The notes beneath the pieces were generated by a model. The model was not told where the DNA came from and did not search any database. It worked only from the letters and a program-made list of their open reading frames with translations. A DNA stretch of 64,000 nt, taken from NCBI GenBank assembly GCA_039989895.1, contig JBDXGY010000002.1, positions 53,922 through 117,921 of the forward strand. Reading direction: 5' to 3'. This stretch comes from Hyphomicrobiales bacterium. Lineage in GTDB: Bacteria > Pseudomonadota > Alphaproteobacteria > Rhizobiales > JACESI01. The number at the start of each line of letters is the position of its first letter. Within the stretch, counting starts at the first letter, position 1. This document shows positions 40,223 to 49,086 of this stretch, one piece after another. A program made the translations under genes and the position numbers.

Positions 40223-41695
40223 ATGATTAGACTATCAAACGCCACATTGCCTGAATTGCCAGCATTTGTTCTCAGCCCATCTTATGAGCGGTCAAAGCTG
40301 AAGCCTGGTATTGTGCATATAGGGTTAGGGAATTTCCACCGTGCCCATCAGGCGTGGTATTTGCACCGCCTTATGCAAGAAGGTGAAGCTTTGGACTGGG
40401 CAATTGTGGGCGCTGGTGTGCGCCCCTATGATGAAAAGCAACGATTAAAACTGAAGCAACAAGATTATTTGACGACATTGCTTGAGCTGGACCCAGATAA
40501 AACATCAGCTGAAGTTATTGGTTCTATGATTGATTATGTCCCAATCACCGAAGGTAATACATCATTGATCGCACAGATGGCAGATCCTGCAATTCGTATT
40601 GTTGCAATGACTGTTACCGAGGGCGGCTATTATCTCAACCCAGTAACAAAAGGTTTTGATGAGTGCCATGCGGATATTCGTCACGACGTGGAATATCCTG
40701 ATAAGCCATGCACAGCCTTTGGTGCCATTGTGGCGGCCTTAAAGATACGTCGTGAGTCTGGCGCTTTGCCATTTACATGTCTTAGCTGTGATAATTTGCA
40801 AGGCAATGGGGCAATTTTAAAACAAGCGGTCGTCTGTCTGGCTGAATTAAGCGATCCTGATCTAGCAAAGTGGATTGAAACGCATTCCACTTTCCCGAAC
40901 TCTATGGTGGATTGTATTGTACCTGCCACAGGCGAACACGAATTGGAATTAGCCAAAGAACTTGGCATTGAAGATTTGGTGCCTGTTAGTCATGAAAATT
41001 TTCGTCAATGGGTGATTGAAGATGATTTTTGTGCGGGCCGGCCTGATTGGGACAAGGTTGGCGCTACCTTTACCGATGATGTGCATGATCATGAAAAAAT
41101 GAAACTTCGCCTCCTCAACGGAGGGCATCAGTTGATTGCGAATGCGGCTGAAATATTGGGTATTCAAACCATTTCAGATGCAATAGCCCATGAGCCTATA
41201 AGTCATTTTTTGAGCAAGGTTGTGGGCGAAGAAATCGCTCCTCATGTCATGCCAGTGGGCGATATGACGCCGGAGTTATATTTAAAGCTCATCATTGAGC
41301 GGTTTTCTAATTTCAGGATAATAGACACAACACGCCGTGTGGCTTTTGATGGATCATCGCGGCATACAGGCTTTGTTTTGCCATCGATTCGTGACGGGAT
41401 AAGCTCAAAGCAGTCAGTTAGTGGTTTGGCATTGGCGGAAGCGGCATGGGCACGCATGTGTGCTGGTACGCGCGAAGATGGAACAATTATTGAGCCCAAT
41501 GATCCTTTTTGGGATGATTTAAACGTTCACGCAAAACAGGCACGAGAGCGACCTCTCGCATGGTTGGAAATGACGAATATCTATGGTGACCTGAAAGACG
41601 CTGCGCCTTTTGCTGAAGCATTTGAAAAGTGGCTCTCGCTGATTTGGAGTGAGGGTATGGAAGCGGCACTTAAAGTGTATGTAGAAGGCTCATAA
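40223..41695 (+). CDS. mtlK: Mannitol/polyol 2-dehydrogenase
   Basis: This long-chain polyol-specific dehydrogenase oxidises mannitol to fructose (some act on arabinitol or sorbitol). The 490-residue length fits. The NAD motif region HIGLGNFHRAHQAWYLH (about 32-48) and the family signatures NLQGNGAILK, MVDCIVPAT and LRLLNGGHQLIANAAEILG (catalytic Lys region) are present. It is followed directly by the xylulokinase gene. The substrate within the family is inferred from context. Confidence 0.9.
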   Translation: MIRLSNATLPELPAFVLSPSYERSKLKPGIVHIGLGNFHRAHQAWYLHRLMQEGEALDWAIVGAGVRPYDEKQRLKLKQQDYLTTLLELDPDKTSAEVIGSMIDYVPITEGNTSLIAQMADPAIRIVAMTVTEGGYYLNPVTKGFDECHADIRHDVEYPDKPCTAFGAIVAALKIRRESGALPFTCLSCDNLQGNGAILKQAVVCLAELSDPDLAKWIETHSTFPNSMVDCIVPATGEHELELAKELGIEDLVPVSHENFRQWVIEDDFCAGRPDWDKVGATFTDDVHDHEKMKLRLLNGGHQLIANAAEILGIQTISDAIAHEPISHFLSKVVGEEIAPHVMPVGDMTPELYLKLIIERFSNFRIIDTTRRVAFDGSSRHTGFVLPSIRDGISSKQSVSGLALAEAAWARMCAGTREDGTIIEPNDPFWDDLNVHAKQARERPLAWLEMTNIYGDLKDAAPFAEAFEKWLSLIWSEGMEAALKVYVEGS

Positions 41696-41698
41696 AAT

Positions 41699-43150
41699 AT
41701 GAGTTATCTGGGTATTGATCTTGGTACATCGGGCTTACGGGCGTTGCTCGTTGATGACCATGGGGTGCCAATTGGTGCTGCTGAACGACATTATGAAATA
41801 TCCCACCCGCACTCAGGATGGTCTGAGCAAGACCCGAGCGATTGGATCACTGCGCTTGAGGGCGCGCTTGTTGAGCTGCGTGAAAAGTTTTCGCAATTTA
41901 CGGACCTGAAAGGCATAGGCGTTGCGGGGCACATGCACGGCGCTACATTGTTGGATGCTGCGGGCTGTGTGTTGCGCCCTTGTATCCTATGGAACGATAC
42001 GCGCTCACATGAAGAGGCTGCGATACTGGACCAAATAGAGCGGGTGCGCGACTTATCAGGTAATATTGTTTTCCCTGGCTTCACGGCTCCAAAGCTTACA
42101 TGGGTCAAAAACAATGAACCGGAAACTTTTGACAAGGTGGATAAGGTTCTACTGCCTGCGGCGTTTATAAATTATTATTTGACTGGCGACTTTGTGGCGG
42201 ACATGTCCGATAGCGCTGGCACGTCTTGGTTTGATACGGGCGCACGCGACTGGTCCGACGTTTTACTTGAAATAGGGGATATGCGGCGTGATCAAATGCC
42301 AAGACTTGTCGAGGGAAGCGATATAGCGGGGCAATTGCGCACAGACTTGGCAAAGAAATGGGGACTTTCAAAGCCGGTTATGGTCGCGGGTGGTGCCGGT
42401 GATAATGCGGCGGCGGCTTGCGGTATTGGCGCTTTAAACAAAGGGCAAGGCTTTGTGTCGTTGGGCACCTCAGGTGTGTTGCTAGCGGCGCGGGAGGGCT
42501 ATGCGCCCGCACCGGAAACTGCTGTCCATACATTTTGCCATGCCATCCCTGATCGTTGGTATCAAATGGGCGTCATGCTTGCGGCAACCGATAGCCTCAA
42601 CTGGTTGGCGGGGGTGACGGGATCATCACCATCACAACTCACAAAATCAATAGGGGTGGACCTACAAGTGCCGGGGCGGGTGAGGTTTTTGCCATATTTG
42701 TCAGGCGAGCGCACACCTCATAATGACGCTGATATAAGAGGGTGCTTCACTGGCATATCAATTGATACCACGCGTGATGATTTAACCCGAGCAGTGCTGG
42801 AAGGTGTTGCTTTTGGTTTACGCGACTCAAAGGAAGCACTCACATCAACGGGCGCTCATTTTGATCGTCTCATCGCGATTGGAGGAGGAACCGGTTCACG
42901 CTATTGGATTGAATTGATTGCGACAGTTCTCGGCACCCCTTTGCATCTACCAAAAGGCGGCGAATTTGGTGCGGCCCTTGGTGCCGCTCGACTGGGGATT
43001 GCCGCAACCAGTGGCGCGGCTCCGGAGACATTTATGTTTGAACCTGATGTGGGTGACACTATAGAGCCAGTGAAGGAGATGGCGCCCTTGTTTGACGAGT
43101 CATATCAGGCGTTTTGTGACAGTTATCCGAAAATAAAATCCATAGCCTGA
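41699..43150 (+). CDS. xylB: Xylulokinase
   Basis: This FGGY-family sugar kinase phosphorylates D-xylulose, which can arise from arabinitol or xylitol. The 483-residue protein has YLGIDLGTSGLRALLVD, GVAGHMHGATLLD, ILWNDTRSHEE (MHG and WND motifs of XylB) and the second FGGY signature near AIGGGTGSRYWIELIATVLGTPL. It starts three bases after the dehydrogenase stop, in the same operon. The mtlK-xylB-frk gene set matches rhizobial polyol clusters, but no transporter genes are here. Confidence 0.94.
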   Translation: MSYLGIDLGTSGLRALLVDDHGVPIGAAERHYEISHPHSGWSEQDPSDWITALEGALVELREKFSQFTDLKGIGVAGHMHGATLLDAAGCVLRPCILWNDTRSHEEAAILDQIERVRDLSGNIVFPGFTAPKLTWVKNNEPETFDKVDKVLLPAAFINYYLTGDFVADMSDSAGTSWFDTGARDWSDVLLEIGDMRRDQMPRLVEGSDIAGQLRTDLAKKWGLSKPVMVAGGAGDNAAAACGIGALNKGQGFVSLGTSGVLLAAREGYAPAPETAVHTFCHAIPDRWYQMGVMLAATDSLNWLAGVTGSSPSQLTKSIGVDLQVPGRVRFLPYLSGERTPHNDADIRGCFTGISIDTTRDDLTRAVLEGVAFGLRDSKEALTSTGAHFDRLIAIGGGTGSRYWIELIATVLGTPLHLPKGGEFGAALGAARLGIAATSGAAPETFMFEPDVGDTIEPVKEMAPLFDESYQAFCDSYPKIKSIA

Positions 43151-43156
43151 CCTTAT

Positions 43157-44797
43157 TTAAGTTATCATGTCTGGTCTCTCACGACCCACCATTGCGATAT
43201 TGGCAATTTCTTTCACGGCATTTTCAACACCTGTAATTGTCGTGTGAGTCTCTTGGAAAAGCGCGTCTTCGTTGCCAGCTTCAGAAGCGACATATTGTTC
43301 GAGATAAATTCTGAGCGTTGCGCCTTGTGTCCCTGTTCCAGAAAGACGCAACACACCCCGACCGCCGCCTGCAAAATTTATCCTCAAGCCTTGGTTTTTG
43401 CTGAGTGAACCATCTACTGGATCATGGTAAGAGAATTCATCGGCTGATGTAACAACAAGATTGGCGAAGGTCTTTCCTGAAAGCGTGTCTATTTTTTTGC
43501 GCAATGCCTCCATCAGCGCATTAGCCTTATCGCTTTCAACGGCTTCATAATCATGGCGTGAATAATAGTTGCGTCCAAAAGTTCTCCAATGGTCTGCGAG
43601 AATATCAGCTATGGTTTGCTGCCGTTCAGCTAGAATATTTAGCCATAGCAAGACAGCCCATAAGCCGTCCTTTTCGCGCACATGGTCTGATCCTGTTCCG
43701 GCACTTTCTTCACCGCATATACTGACCTTGCCATCATCCAAGAGATTGCCGAAAAATTTCCAGCCTGTCGGGGTTTCATAGGAGGCAATGCCGAGTTTTT
43801 CAGCCACTCGGTCACTGGCCGCACTTGTTGGCATGGAGCGTGCAATACCTTTAATGCCGTCTTTATAACCTGGTGCTAAGTGCGCATTGGCAGCGAGCAC
43901 GGCTAAACTATCGGAGGGTGTCACATAGATGCCTTTGCCGACAATCATATTGCGGTCGCCGTCTCCATCAGAGGCTGCGCCAAAATCGGGGGCATCAGCG
44001 GACATCATCAAATCATAGAGTGGCTTCGCCCAGACCGGATTAGGATCAGGGTGGCCCTTGCCGAAGTCTTCAAGCGGTGTGCCGTTCACAACCGTACCTT
44101 TTGGTGCGCCAAGGATATCTTCTAAAAGGGTTGTGGCATAGGGGCCGGTTACCGCGTGCATGGCATCAAATCGCATCGTAAATCCTGATGCAAACAAGCG
44201 ACGGATCTTATCAAAGTCAAAGAGCGTTTGCATCAATTCGGCGTAATGGGCCACAGGGTCAATAATCTCGACCTCCATCTCTCCCATGTGAATTTTCCCT
44301 GATTTAGAAAGATCAAGGTCATCGGTTTTTGCAATCAAATACTGCGAAATAGATTTCGTTGCCTCATACATAGCGGCGGTTACTTTTTCAGGCGCTGGCC
44401 CGCCATTTGATATATTAAATTTTAACCCGAAATCTTCGTCCAAGCCCCCGGGATTATGGCTAGCAGAAAGGATCAAGCCCCCGTCTGCTTTAAAGTTTCG
44501 GATGAGATGTGATGCGGCAGGTGTGGAGAGCAATCCATCACGGCCGACAATAACCTTGGCGGCACCGTTGGCTACGGCGATTTTCAAAATGATCTGTATG
44601 GCTTGCTGGTTGAAATAGCGCCCATCGCCCCCGACAATGAAGCTTTTTCCCTTGGCGCCACCAATTGCGCTGAAAATCGACTGCACAAAATTTTCTAGAT
44701 AACCGGAGCCCATAAAAATCTTGGTCTTTTTTCGCAAACCAGATGTGCCCGGCAATTGGTCGTCAAACGGGGTTGTCTTTATTGTTTCAATTTGCAT
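43157..44797 (-). CDS. pgm: Phosphoglucomutase (alpha-D-glucose)
   Basis: This enzyme interconverts glucose 1- and 6-phosphate for glycogen and surface polysaccharide synthesis. The 546-residue protein matches the eukaryote-like PGM class: FDDQLPGTSGLRKKT at the N-terminus, the phosphoserine loop ILSASHNPGG (about 129-138), metal loop SDGDGDRN, CGEESAGTGSDH and the phosphate-binding RLSGTGTQGATLR. It converges with xylB and is divergent from aroB. Confidence 0.96.
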   Translation of the reverse strand: MQIETIKTTPFDDQLPGTSGLRKKTKIFMGSGYLENFVQSIFSAIGGAKGKSFIVGGDGRYFNQQAIQIILKIAVANGAAKVIVGRDGLLSTPAASHLIRNFKADGGLILSASHNPGGLDEDFGLKFNISNGGPAPEKVTAAMYEATKSISQYLIAKTDDLDLSKSGKIHMGEMEVEIIDPVAHYAELMQTLFDFDKIRRLFASGFTMRFDAMHAVTGPYATTLLEDILGAPKGTVVNGTPLEDFGKGHPDPNPVWAKPLYDLMMSADAPDFGAASDGDGDRNMIVGKGIYVTPSDSLAVLAANAHLAPGYKDGIKGIARSMPTSAASDRVAEKLGIASYETPTGWKFFGNLLDDGKVSICGEESAGTGSDHVREKDGLWAVLLWLNILAERQQTIADILADHWRTFGRNYYSRHDYEAVESDKANALMEALRKKIDTLSGKTFANLVVTSADEFSYHDPVDGSLSKNQGLRINFAGGGRGVLRLSGTGTQGATLRIYLEQYVASEAGNEDALFQETHTTITGVENAVKEIANIAMVGRERPDMIT

Positions 44798-45038
44798 CTT
44801 TACCCACTTCTAAAAAAGGTTTTGACCAATTTTTATTTGAGTTTGCTCTTATCATCATTTGCGCGAGAACATAAGCGCTGACAAATTATCTTTCAATCGC
44901 CATAATTAGTCTTGTTAAATGGCTGCCATGCGAGAAAGGCTTTACTAAACTCGTAATTGTGACAAACCAGCACTGGCGAAATCGATTGATCTTGAATAAA
45001 GTTCGCTGACATTTAGCTGAACTTCAGGAAAAATATCC

Positions 45039-46187
45039 GTGCAGGATCCGACATTAGAAAAATATGACGCTTCAAGCCGTGAAGTTGTGCCCGTTTCTCT
45101 GGGTGATCGCTCCTATGAGATAATGATTGGTGAGGGGCTTATTAATGAGGCGGGCGCGGCTATTATAACGCGGTTTGGTGAGGCTCGCGCGGCTATTGTG
45201 ACCGATGAGACGGTTGGTTTCCATCACTTGGATAACTTGAAAGAATCACTCAATGGCGTAGGTATCGAGACGAATGATGTTATTGTGGAACCTGGTGAAG
45301 GCTCTAAAAGCTGGCCAGTTCTTGAACACGTTAATAATAAGATTTTGTCTGCCAAACTTGAACGACGCGATATTGTCGTGGCGCTTGGGGGTGGTGTTAT
45401 TGGTGATCTGGCGGGTTTTTCTGCGAGCATTGTTCGTCGGGGTATGCCTTTCGTGCAAATTCCCACAAGCCTATTGGCACAGGTGGATTCGTCTGTTGGC
45501 GGGAAAACTGGTATCAACGCCCCTCAAGGCAAAAACCTGATTGGAGCATTCCATCAACCCGGTCTTGTGATTGCGGATACGGCTGCTCTCGACACATTGA
45601 GCGGACGCCATATGCGGGCAGGTTATGCTGAAGTGGCCAAATATGGTCTCATCAATGATGAGGATTTTTTCAAGTGGTTGGAAGAAAACTGGCAAGGTAT
45701 TATGAAAGGTGGCAAGGAACGTATGCATGCTGTTGCGACCTCTTGTCGAGCGAAAGCGGCGGTGGTTGCTGCTGATGAAAAAGAAGCGGGCGAGCGCGCG
45801 CTGTTAAATCTTGGGCATACATTCGGGCATGCACTTGAACGCGCAACCGGCTATCGCAAGCGTCTTGTGCATGGAGAAGCAATTTCGATTGGTATGGTGA
45901 TGGCACACCGTTTTTCAACTCGGATGAATTTGGCCTCACAAGATGATGCAAAGCGCGTGGAAGCGCATTTTAAAGACGTTGGTTTGCCGACGGAGCTTTC
46001 TGATATTCCAGGTGATCCATTGAATGTAGATGAGCTTATGGAACATATAGCTCAAGATAAGAAAGTGACACGCGGTGCGCTCACGTTCATTTTGACGCAC
46101 GGCATCGGCAAAGCATTTATCGCCAATGATGTACCTCCAGCAGAGGTGCATAGCTTTCTTAATGAAAGTCAGGAGGCTGAGCTGTGA
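45039..46187 (+). CDS. aroB: 3-dehydroquinate synthase
   Basis: This second enzyme of the shikimate pathway makes 3-dehydroquinate with NAD and a divalent metal. Translation starts at GTG 45039 (382 residues). Motifs include ALGGGVIGDLAGFSAS, IPTSLLAQVDSSVGGKTGIN, and metal-ligand His residues in LNLGHTFGHALE and VHGEAISIGM. The usual upstream partner aroK is missing. The following CNNM/CBS gene overlaps its stop codon by 4 bases. Confidence 0.97.
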   Translation: MQDPTLEKYDASSREVVPVSLGDRSYEIMIGEGLINEAGAAIITRFGEARAAIVTDETVGFHHLDNLKESLNGVGIETNDVIVEPGEGSKSWPVLEHVNNKILSAKLERRDIVVALGGGVIGDLAGFSASIVRRGMPFVQIPTSLLAQVDSSVGGKTGINAPQGKNLIGAFHQPGLVIADTAALDTLSGRHMRAGYAEVAKYGLINDEDFFKWLEENWQGIMKGGKERMHAVATSCRAKAAVVAADEKEAGERALLNLGHTFGHALERATGYRKRLVHGEAISIGMVMAHRFSTRMNLASQDDAKRVEAHFKDVGLPTELSDIPGDPLNVDELMEHIAQDKKVTRGALTFILTHGIGKAFIANDVPPAEVHSFLNESQEAEL

Positions 46188-47491
46188 CAAGTCTGAGTGT
46201 TGATCAATGGCTACATATCCTTGCAATTTTGGTGCTGATTATTATTTCTGGCTTTTTTTCCGGTTCAGAAACCGCACTGACAGCGACCTCGCGCGCGCGG
46301 ATGTTTCAGCTTGAAAAATCGAAAGAAGCACAAGCGGCAAAAGCAGGCATTGTTGGCACCTTGATCCGTGCGAAAGAGCGGCTCATCGGCGCTCTTCTTT
46401 TGGGCAATAATCTTGTCAATATTTTAGCTTCCGCCTTAGCGACAAGCTTATTCTTGAGTATTTTCGGCGAAGCAGGAGTTGCCATTGCAACCGTGGTGAT
46501 GACGCTTGTTGTTGTCATTTTTGCTGAAGTTCTTCCAAAGACTTGGGCTATATCCAACCCTGAACGGTTTGCCCTTGCGGTGGCGCCTGCCGTTCGGTTT
46601 ATTGTTGCTATTTTTGCGCCCATTACGCGCGTCATAGCTGCTTTTGTGCGCTGGCTGCTGGCGCGATTTGGCGTTAATATTATGGAAGACCAAAGCGTTT
46701 TATCTGCTGCTGACGAGTTGCGTGGTACGCTTGATTTGATGCACGAAGAAGGCGCCGTGGTGAAGTCAGACCGCGACCGCGTGGGCGGTGTTCTTGATTT
46801 GCACGAACTAGAAGTTGCCGATGTCATGGTGCATCGAACCGAGATGGTGAGTTTTGATATTAATAAACCTGCCGTTGACCTCGTGCCGGAAATATTATCC
46901 AGCCCCTTCACGCGTCATCCTCTCTATGAGGATGAACCCGACAACATTGTAGGCATACTACACGTAAAATCACTTTTCCGGGCTTTGGTCGATGTAGAGA
47001 ATGATCTTGAAAAAATTGATTTCAAGACCGTTGCTCAAAATGCATGGTTTGTTCCAGATACAACATCTCTTCAGGTCCAGCTGAACCAATTTTTGCGCCG
47101 TCAATCGCATCTTGCCATCGTGGTGGATGAGTATGGTGAATTGGAAGGAATTGTGACTTTGGAAGATATTTTGGAGGAGATCGTTGGCGATATTGCCGAT
47201 GAGCATGATATCGACCTTAAAGGCGTTGAACCGCAACCGGACGGATCATTGATTGTTGATGGTGGCGTACCGATCCGCGATATTAATCGTGCGATGGAGT
47301 GGTCTTTGCCTGATGACGAGGCGACCACGATTGCAGGTCTTGTTATCCATGAAGCGCGGGCCATACCGGACCAGAGCCAGCAATTCACATTTCACGGCTT
47401 GCGGTTTCTTGTCTTAAAGAAAGAGCGGAACCGGATCTTGTCTTTGAAACTTATGCCGACGGCTGATCCTAGAGCTTGGCCTAGGACTTAG
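46184..47491 (+). CDS. CNNM/CorC-type transporter with DUF21 and CBS domains
   Basis: This 435-residue membrane protein has three or four transmembrane helices of the DUF21 domain (about 1-190, beginning with SGFFSGSETALTA), two CBS domains (about 205-330, including VMVHRTEM and ILEEIVGDIADE) and a C-terminal CorC_HlyC domain (about 345-425). The family includes Mg/Co efflux proteins and misnamed haemolysins. It starts at GTG 46184, overlapping the aroB stop, and its end overlaps the convergent dsbB by 11 bases. Confidence 0.93.
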   Translation: MTSLSVDQWLHILAILVLIIISGFFSGSETALTATSRARMFQLEKSKEAQAAKAGIVGTLIRAKERLIGALLLGNNLVNILASALATSLFLSIFGEAGVAIATVVMTLVVVIFAEVLPKTWAISNPERFALAVAPAVRFIVAIFAPITRVIAAFVRWLLARFGVNIMEDQSVLSAADELRGTLDLMHEEGAVVKSDRDRVGGVLDLHELEVADVMVHRTEMVSFDINKPAVDLVPEILSSPFTRHPLYEDEPDNIVGILHVKSLFRALVDVENDLEKIDFKTVAQNAWFVPDTTSLQVQLNQFLRRQSHLAIVVDEYGELEGIVTLEDILEEIVGDIADEHDIDLKGVEPQPDGSLIVDGGVPIRDINRAMEWSLPDDEATTIAGLVIHEARAIPDQSQQFTFHGLRFLVLKKERNRILSLKLMPTADPRAWPRT

Positions 47492-47981
47492 CCAGCGCGC
47501 CTTTGAGGGCGAGCAGTGTGAGGATGAGGGATGCGATGGCATTCCAGCCTGCAAATGAAAGCCCAAGGAATCGCGCCGCAGCTTCATCACAATAAGCGAT
47601 CTTCACGTCTTTTAAGGCGTCTAAGAGTGAGCCACCATTGCCAAAATTGCTTAGGTCGCCAGCAGCGCAATTTGCTGGACCAAGCCACCATTGCCATTCC
47701 ACGCCCGCGTGACGAATGGCTAGAAAAACACTGACAGCAAATATAAGCGCTAATAACCAAAGCGCCATGCTCGTCCATTTTTGTGGCATGGGTTTGACCG
47801 CAAAGAAAAGAGCGATGGCTGCAACCGGTACACCGATATAATAGGGAATGCGTTGCTGTAGGCACAGACCACAAGGTTGGAAGCCGCCGATTAGTTCAAA
47901 CGCCCAAGCGCTTGATATGACACTTAAAGCGACCAAAAAAATTAGAGCTGCATAAAGACGTTGTGTCATGGGGTTTCTCAA
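47481..47981 (-). CDS. dsbB: Disulfide bond formation protein B
   Basis: This inner-membrane protein reoxidises DsbA by passing electrons to quinone. The 166-residue protein has four transmembrane helices, the first redox pair in CGLCLQQR (about 37-40), and a second pair (one Cys in PANCAAG and one in AYCDEA) in the second periplasmic loop. Starts at 47981 and 47969 are both possible. The dedA-like gene ends next to it on the same strand. Confidence 0.92.
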   Translation of the reverse strand: MRNPMTQRLYAALIFLVALSVISSAWAFELIGGFQPCGLCLQQRIPYYIGVPVAAIALFFAVKPMPQKWTSMALWLLALIFAVSVFLAIRHAGVEWQWWLGPANCAAGDLSNFGNGGSLLDALKDVKIAYCDEAAARFLGLSFAGWNAIASLILTLLALKGALAKS

Positions 47982-48608
47982 TCAGATCAGTTTAATGAGC
48001 GCAAAGCCGCCGATCAACAGCACCATTGACACCGTGAGAGCAAGACCTAGGCGCTTTTCGATGAAAGCTTGTATGGGTGGGCCAAACTTTCGCACAAGGC
48101 CGGCCACCAGAAAAAACCGCAAGCCTCGACCAATGATGCTTACAATCGTGAAGGTGAGAAAATCAAGACCGGTTGCGCCAGAGAAAATTGTCAAAACCTT
48201 ATAAGGGAAGGGGGTGACAGCCGCAAAAAAGACGCCCCAACCGCCATATTCATTGTACCAGCTGCTGACTTGATCAAATTTATCAGCCTTGCCGTAGAAA
48301 TTTAAAATCGGCTCAGCGATCACATCATATAAAAACGCCCCAATGGCATAGCCAAGAAAAGCACCAAAGACCGAGGCGATCGTACAAATGAAAGCAAAAA
48401 ACGCCCAACGATGTTTTTTGGCTAAGACCATAGGGATGAGCAGGACATCAGGCGGGATTGGAAAAAAAGAGCTTTCAATAAAGGACACACCGGCAAGGGT
48501 TGGCGTTGCGTGCTTGGTGCCAGCGAGTGCGAGCAGCCAGTCATAGAGCCGACGCAGTAAGGTTGGTTTGTTGGTCTCTAAAACCGGATCTGTATTGTTG
48601 GTCGTCAT
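47982..48608 (-). CDS. YqaA/DedA-family membrane protein
   Basis: I use the ATG at 48608 (protein begins MTTNNTDPV); a frame with 19 more residues reaches 48665. About 208 residues with several transmembrane helices are encoded. Family motifs include SFIESSFFPIPPDVLLIPMV (the re-entrant Pro-rich loop) and FGAFLGYAIGAFLYD with a Gly-rich helix. DedA proteins move lipid carriers or act in membrane homeostasis. Its stop is directly upstream of dsbB, so the two are probably co-transcribed. Confidence 0.9.
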   Translation of the reverse strand: MTTNNTDPVLETNKPTLLRRLYDWLLALAGTKHATPTLAGVSFIESSFFPIPPDVLLIPMVLAKKHRWAFFAFICTIASVFGAFLGYAIGAFLYDVIAEPILNFYGKADKFDQVSSWYNEYGGWGVFFAAVTPFPYKVLTIFSGATGLDFLTFTIVSIIGRGLRFFLVAGLVRKFGPPIQAFIEKRLGLALTVSMVLLIGGFALIKLI

Positions 48609-48804
48609 CTGCTGGCCTACTGATATTTGCAATGATATTGAGCTGCGTATCAGACTCAAGAGCAAAGTTTAAGGGCTTGAGATGAGGATTGCATGAGTTT
48701 ATTGAAATTAGTGTGAGAAAGTATCTTGACGCGACAGCGGGAAAACCTATTATCGCGCGACTTCCAATAGGTCCACGATCTCTTCTCGATCCTTTGACTT
48801 GCAC

Positions 48805-48889
48805 GCCCCCCTGGCGGAATTGGTAGACGCGCGGGATTCAAAATCCCGTTCCGCAAGGAGTGCCGGTTCGATTCCGGCGGGGGGCACCA
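48805..48889 (+). tRNA. tRNA-Leu (CAA anticodon)
   Basis: The 85-base gene has an acceptor stem GCCCCCC / GGGGGGC, an encoded CCA end, an anticodon stem-loop with TTCAAAA (anticodon CAA), a long variable arm typical of Leu tRNAs, and a T arm GCCGG-TTCGATT-CCGGC. The integrase gene lies 197 bases downstream, so its 3' end is the likely attachment site of the following element. Confidence 0.95.
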
Positions 48890-49012
48890 TTTGGACGTTT
48901 TCCACAATCCTTTATTGTTCGCTATAGTCCGAAATATCATTGTAATTACAGTGATATAGCGTCTTTCTTCGTGTTTTATCGTCTTTTCTCGTTCGCCTCC
49001 AGCCGATAATTT

Positions 49013-49067
49013 TTGTTGGTGGTTGTGTTGGCTTTTTCAAAAAAACCAACATAGGTTGTTGGTGGTT
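49013..49067. repeat. Direct repeat TTGTTGGTGGTT flanking a hairpin before the integrase gene
   Basis: The 12-mer occurs at 49013-49024 and 49056-49067. Between them a TGTTGG (49026-49031) / CCAACA (49046-49051) inverted repeat with a T-run and A-run can fold. These are candidate integrase arm sites or an operator controlling the integrase. The Shine-Dalgarno AAGGA follows. Confidence 0.5.
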
Positions 49068-49086
49068 TTGAAAAGGATATCAACAA

